DNA of 64,000 nt from Methylomonas sp. EFPC3. GTDB taxonomy: Bacteria > Pseudomonadota > Gammaproteobacteria > Methylococcales > Methylomonadaceae. Under the pieces are notes generated by a model. That model was not told the DNA's origin and ran no database searches. It was given only the letters and a program-made list of their open reading frames with translations. Positions 60,119-64,000 of the stretch are shown here, in pieces. Positions within the stretch are counted from its first letter, which is position 1. The number at the start of each line of letters is the position of its first letter. Position numbers and translations under genes: made by a program. The stretch lies in assembly GCF_029643245.1 (NCBI RefSeq), contig NZ_CP116398.1, positions 4,379,659 through 4,443,658 of the forward strand. The letters run 5' to 3'.

Positions 60119-63100
60119 TGCGCTGGTTGATTACTGTTGCCTTACGCCAACGTCTATTAGTGCTGGCCTTGGCTGTGGTGTTGGTGATATTGGGTGTGCA
60201 AGCCGCCCGACAAATGCCGCTGGATGTGTTCCCGGAGTTCGCGCCGCCGCTGGTTGAAATCCAGACTGAAGCACCCGGATTGTCCACCGAGGAAGTGGAA
60301 AGCCTGATCACCGTGCCCTTGGAAAACGCGGTCAACGGCACGGCCTGGCTCAAAACCCTACGTTCCAAGTCGGTGTTGGGTCTGTCGTCAGTGGTCTGTA
60401 TCTTTCAGGAGGGCACGGATTTGATGCGAGCCAGGCAGTTGGTGCAGGAGCGCGTCGCCACCATCACACCACGCCTGCCGGCCGTGGCTCGCGCACCTGT
60501 GATGTTATCGCCGTTATCGTCCACCAGTCGGGCGCTGAAGATTGGCGTTTCATCGAAAAAACTATCGCAGATGGAATTGTCCGAATTGGCTTTGTGGACC
60601 ATTCGCCCAAGGTTGATGGCGGTGCCTGGTGTGGCCAACGTAGCCATTTGGGGGCAACGTGATCGGCAGTTACAGGTACTGGTCGATCCTGATCGCCTGG
60701 CCGCCAACGGCGTGACGCTGGATGCGGTGGTGCGTGCGGCGGGCGATGCGGCCACCGTATCGGCTGGCGGCTTTGTTGATCTACCCAATCAACGCCTGCC
60801 AGTGACACACGTGTCTTCGCTGCAAACACCGGACGATATGGCGCGCACTGTGGTGCAGTTCACAGGCGGTGTGCCGTTGCGCTTGGGCGATGTGGCTGAA
60901 ATCGTTGAAAGTCATCCGCCGCCGATTGGCGATGCGGTGATCAACGATGGGCCGGGCTTACTGCTGATTGTCGAGAAACAACCCTGGGGCAATACCTTGG
61001 ATGTAACGCGCAAGGTCGAAGCGACATTGGCGGCTTTGCAACCCGGTCTGCACGAAGTCGAGATCGATCCGACTATCTTTCGTCCGGCAACCTTCATCGA
61101 ACGTTCGTTAAACAATTTAAGTGATGCACTGATACTGGGTTGCATGCTAGTCGCGGTAATTCTGATCGCTTTTTTGTTCGAGTGGAGAACTGCCGTGATC
61201 AGCCTGTCGGCGATTCCGCTGTCGCTGCTGACGGCTGCGGTGGTGCTTTATTTGCGCGGCGGCACGCTCAACACCATGGTACTGGCCGGCCTGGTGATTG
61301 CGGTCGGCGAAGTGGTGGATGATGCGATTATCGACGTCGAAAACATCATGCGCAGGTTGCGGTTGAACCGAGAGGCAGTTCATCCGCTGTCAACTTTCCG
61401 GGTGGTCTTGAAGGCCTCACTGGAAGTGCGTAGCGCGGTGGTGTTTGCCAGTTTGATCGTAGCGCTGGTATTCGTGCCGGTGTTTTTCCTGGACGGCTTG
61501 GCCGGCACCTTTTTTAGGCCACTGGCCCTTTCCTATTTGTTAGCGATTTTGGCCTCGCTGGTGGTGGCGCTGACCGTGACGCCGGCTTTGTGCCTGACGC
61601 TATTACCGAATGCCAAGCCGCGCCAAAGCGAAGCGCCGCTGACGCAGATTTTAAAGCGGCATTATCGGCAGCTCTTGCCGGCTATCGTCAGCCGTCCGCG
61701 TTGGGCGGTGGGTTTTCTGCTAATGGCGTTTATATCGACGGCCATCGCGTTACCGCGACTCGGCGAATCGTTTCTGCCCAACTTCAAAGAAACCGACTTT
61801 TTGATGCACTGGGTCGAAAAGCCTGGCACGTCGCTGGAAGCCATGCGCCGGATTACGATACAAGCCAGTCAGGAACTGCGCGCAATTCCCGGTGTGCGCA
61901 ATTTCGGTTCGCACATTGGCCGGGCCGAAGTCGCCGACGAAGTGGTGGGGCCGAACTTCACTGAGTTGTGGATTAGTTTGGATACGGCGGTCGATTACGA
62001 CAGCACTGTGGCGAAAATCCAGGCAGTGGTCGATGGCTATCCGGGACTGTACCGCGATGTGTTGACCTATCTGCGCGAACGGATCAAGGAAGTTCTGACC
62101 GGCGCCAGTGCGACAGTAGTGGTAAGGTTATATGGCCCGGATTTGGACGTGCTACGAGATAAGGCGGCCGAAGTCAGTAAAACCATCACTGATGTGCCCG
62201 GCATCGCCAATCTCAAAGTGGAACCGCAAATATTGGTACCGCAGATCCAGATACGGCTTAAGCCTGACGTGGCGGCTAACCTCGGCTTGACAGCCGGGCA
62301 CGTGCGCCGGGCCGCTGCTACGTTAATCAAAGGCAGCAAGGTCGGCGAAATTTACCGCGAACAAAAAGTCATCGACGTGACGGTTTGGGGTGCTGAGTGG
62401 GTCCGTCATGATCTCGCTGCACTCAGGCAACTTACCATCGATACGCCATCCGGGGCACGCGTGCCATTGGGCGACGTGGCGAACATTTATATTGCGCCGA
62501 CACCGAACGAAATCAAACGAGAAAACGCCTCGCGCCGAATCGACGTTACCTGCAATGTCAGTGGCAACGATTTAGGCGGCGTGGCGAGGGAAATTGAAAA
62601 CCGCGTGAAAAACCTGACGTTTGCGCAAGGCTATCATCCGGAATTTCTGGGCGAATACGCAGCACGACAAGCGTCCAGCGAACGGCTGGCGTGGTTGAGT
62701 CTGGCTTCATTGCTGGGCATCCTGGTGTTACTGCATGTCGATTTTCGCTCGCTGCGCTTGGTGCTTTTAGTGGCGTTAACTTTGCCGTTTGCGTTGATCG
62801 GCGGCGTTGTTGGAGCATTTTTAAGTGGCGGGGTACTATCGCTAGGCTCGCTGGTCGGTTTCATCACCGTACTGGGGATTGCTGCCCGAAACGGCATCAT
62901 GCTTTTAAGCCACTATCGACATCTGGAACAACAAGAAAGCCAGGTATTTGGGGCAGGATTGGCGATGCGTGGTGCGGAAGAACGTCTGGCACCGATTCTA
63001 ATGACCGCTGCCTGTGCCGGTCTGGCCCTGTTACCGCTGATCCTGAAAGGCAACGTGCCCGGCCACGAAATCGAATACCCGATGGCGGTGGTGATACTCG

Positions 63101-63180
63101 GTGGCTTGATTACCTCGACGTTGTTGAATCTGTTTTTGATGCCTTCCCTGTATTGCAGGTATGGCAACGCTACAGCATAA
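60115..63180 (+). CDS. HME-type RND efflux pump with [13 protein letters not shown] motif
   Basis: A 1021-residue twelve-helix RND protein. The N-terminal part has [20 protein letters not shown] and [20 protein letters not shown]. The helix-4 charged motif is [14 protein letters not shown] (Asp402, Asp403, Asp407, Glu409). This differs from the DFG...DGA pattern of CzcA and from the CusA pattern, and resembles the HME group whose substrate is poorly defined. Late helices include [20 protein letters not shown]. It exports metal or another cation with the proton gradient. It is the last gene of the regulator-kinase-channel-adaptor-pump operon. Confidence 0.9.
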   Translation: MMRWLITVALRQRLLVLALAVVLVILGVQAARQMPLDVFPEFAPPLVEIQTEAPGLSTEEVESLITVPLENAVNGTAWLKTLRSKSVLGLSSVVCIFQEGTDLMRARQLVQERVATITPRLPAVARAPVMLSPLSSTSRALKIGVSSKKLSQMELSELALWTIRPRLMAVPGVANVAIWGQRDRQLQVLVDPDRLAANGVTLDAVVRAAGDAATVSAGGFVDLPNQRLPVTHVSSLQTPDDMARTVVQFTGGVPLRLGDVAEIVESHPPPIGDAVINDGPGLLLIVEKQPWGNTLDVTRKVEATLAALQPGLHEVEIDPTIFRPATFIERSLNNLSDALILGCMLVAVILIAFLFEWRTAVISLSAIPLSLLTAAVVLYLRGGTLNTMVLAGLVIAVGEVVDDAIIDVENIMRRLRLNREAVHPLSTFRVVLKASLEVRSAVVFASLIVALVFVPVFFLDGLAGTFFRPLALSYLLAILASLVVALTVTPALCLTLLPNAKPRQSEAPLTQILKRHYRQLLPAIVSRPRWAVGFLLMAFISTAIALPRLGESFLPNFKETDFLMHWVEKPGTSLEAMRRITIQASQELRAIPGVRNFGSHIGRAEVADEVVGPNFTELWISLDTAVDYDSTVAKIQAVVDGYPGLYRDVLTYLRERIKEVLTGASATVVVRLYGPDLDVLRDKAAEVSKTITDVPGIANLKVEPQILVPQIQIRLKPDVAANLGLTAGHVRRAAATLIKGSKVGEIYREQKVIDVTVWGAEWVRHDLAALRQLTIDTPSGARVPLGDVANIYIAPTPNEIKRENASRRIDVTCNVSGNDLGGVAREIENRVKNLTFAQGYHPEFLGEYAARQASSERLAWLSLASLLGILVLLHVDFRSLRLVLLVALTLPFALIGGVVGAFLSGGVLSLGSLVGFITVLGIAARNGIMLLSHYRHLEQQESQVFGAGLAMRGAEERLAPILMTAACAGLALLPLILKGNVPGHEIEYPMAVVILGGLITSTLLNLFLMPSLYCRYGNATA

Positions 63181-63469
63181 AAATTAAAGGAAGTTACAGG
63201 ATATTCAGTATCAGAACATGGGTGAGGTGCGGACCTTCGCAGAAGAGAGTTTAAGGACTTGTGAGTGACTGTTTTTGGTCCAGACCGTGTAAAAACGCAC
63301 AAATTGAGATTGTTCGAGCATGGATAAGGGATTTTGGCGCTCTAAAGCTGACGCGGGCTGTAGGAGAGAGCTTCGCTCGAGACAGACAAGAACTTACCAT
63401 TTCCAAAATGGAACCCTGGAAAGCCTTGTTGACAGATGGGCTATACAAAACAGTGATTTCAAATAGCCA
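63181..63469. other. Gap between RND pump gene and IS1182 element
   Basis: No supported gene is seen. A 70-residue plus-strand frame at 63261-63473 has no family resemblance and is probably chance. The right half may include the end of the insertion sequence. Confidence 0.4.
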
Positions 63470-64000
63470 CTAACCGGCTATGGCTAATTCACTAGGACGA
63501 CACAATGCCATCTTGGCTTTTATACCTTCAATCAGCGCTTTAAGACCTATGATATTGATCACTCGCTTCAAATTATAGGCCAGCACATGCAGGCTCATTT
63601 CGGTGCGAACGTGCGCCAAGGTTTTCATCAAAAAATGAGTGGCGCCCATCCAGGCTTTGAGCGTGCCGAAAGGATGTTCGACGGTTTGTCGGCGAATGCG
63701 CATGCTGTCAGGCGCTTGGTCCAAACGAGTCTGCATGGCGTCAAGAATCTCCTCGTGCTCCCAGCGGCTGACGCGCCGTTGTGGGCTCGGCGTACATTGT
63801 TCCTTAAGCGCACAGCTTTGACAGGCCGAACTCCAGTAGCAATGTAATTTCAAGCCTTTCTCAATAGTGGAAAAGCGCCAAATCAAAGCCTCCCCAGCCG
63901 GGCAGCGGTATTCGTTTTTCTCGGCATCAAAAATGAAATCAGCTTTGCCAAAACGGCCATCGGCTGTGGCGATTGATGTCACGGTCTTGGGCACAATCGC
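63470..64000 (-). mobile_element. IS1182-type insertion sequence transposase, 3' part (runs off window)
   Basis: The minus-strand frame is open to the window edge, leaving the last ~176 residues of the transposase. Family sequence is clear: YRCPAGEALIWRF, a cysteine cluster CQSCALKEQCT, RWEHEEILDAMQTRLD, VEHPFGTLKAWMG (DDE-domain end) and TEMSLHVLAYNLKRVI. It lies 290 bases after the RND pump gene and marks the right edge of that cargo block. The terminal inverted repeat expected within about 100 bases left of 63470 could not be recognised without its partner. Confidence 0.88.

Noticed and set aside
63261..63473. A 70-residue plus-strand frame next to the insertion sequence
   Set aside because: No recognisable domain, and its end runs into the convergent transposase gene; likely chance.
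1..64000. Interpretation as a chromosomally integrated ICE of the SXT type
   Set aside because: No integrase, excisionase or attachment site was seen, and a full iteron replicon with TrfA is present, so a plasmid is preferred. An integrase outside the window cannot be excluded.

Overview
The window looks like part of a conjugative, iteron-replicating plasmid from a gammaproteobacterium of moderate GC content. The genus cannot be fixed from the sequence; a Methylomonas-like methanotroph host is only a guess. The plasmid calls rest on a TrfA-type initiator next to an eight-copy iteron array with a perfect DnaA box, a full F/SXT-like mating-pair-formation gene set, a MobH-class relaxase and coupling protein, and the absence of any integrase. 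No rRNA, tRNA or CRISPR array was seen.

Layout. (1) 1-6461: a type I restriction-modification locus (end of hsdM, a DUF1016/PDDEXK protein, hsdS, a Fic protein, hsdR), followed by an HU gene at 6529. (2) 20358 down to 6815, minus strand: one long, tightly overlapping transfer operon, traL-E-K-B-dsbC-traV-A-(RRXRR protein)-traC-trbI-trhF-trbC/traW-traU-traN. traK carries an apparent one-base frameshift in a G6 run. (3) About 20450-41210: a cargo island for metal and cation handling. It holds a broken CDF gene, a minus-strand operon (response regulator, histidine kinase, CaCA exchanger, His-tailed EamA transporter, lipoprotein), a divergent plus-strand operon (MgtA ATPase plus a CzcCBA-type efflux pump), an mgtA remnant, corA, an MFS transporter, a CadR/CDF pair, and a mer-like operon (merR-T-P plus a CopZ-NTD protein) with no merA. 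(4) 46030 down to 41314: traI-traD-DUF4400. (5) 46161-47900: a small lipoprotein, trfA and the origin. (6) 47903-48864: a MobI-like gene and a repeat-rich candidate oriT. (7) 48865-54545: traF-traH-traG. (8) 54535-55152: a convergent zinc-ribbon membrane protein. (9) 55731-63180: a second two-component system and RND efflux operon. (10) An IS1182-type transposase runs off the right edge.

How the parts fit. The three transfer transcription units (traL..N, traI-D, traF-H-G) are each headed by a copy of the same 36-40 bp palindrome with TTGCAGC outer arms and AAATGCC inner arms. No known feature explains it, and it probably marks a shared transfer regulon whose regulator lies outside the window. 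The transfer genes build a type F pilus/T4SS, TraI and MobI would process oriT, and TraD couples DNA to the pore. The cargo gives the host metal efflux and Mg/Ca transport under at least four local regulators. The most notable unexplained items are the shared palindrome, the stand-alone IscB-like RRXRR protein in the pilus operon, the CAGGGATTT inverted-repeat cluster beside mobI, the MgtA-CzcCBA fusion operon and the merA-less mer operon with a split CopZ.
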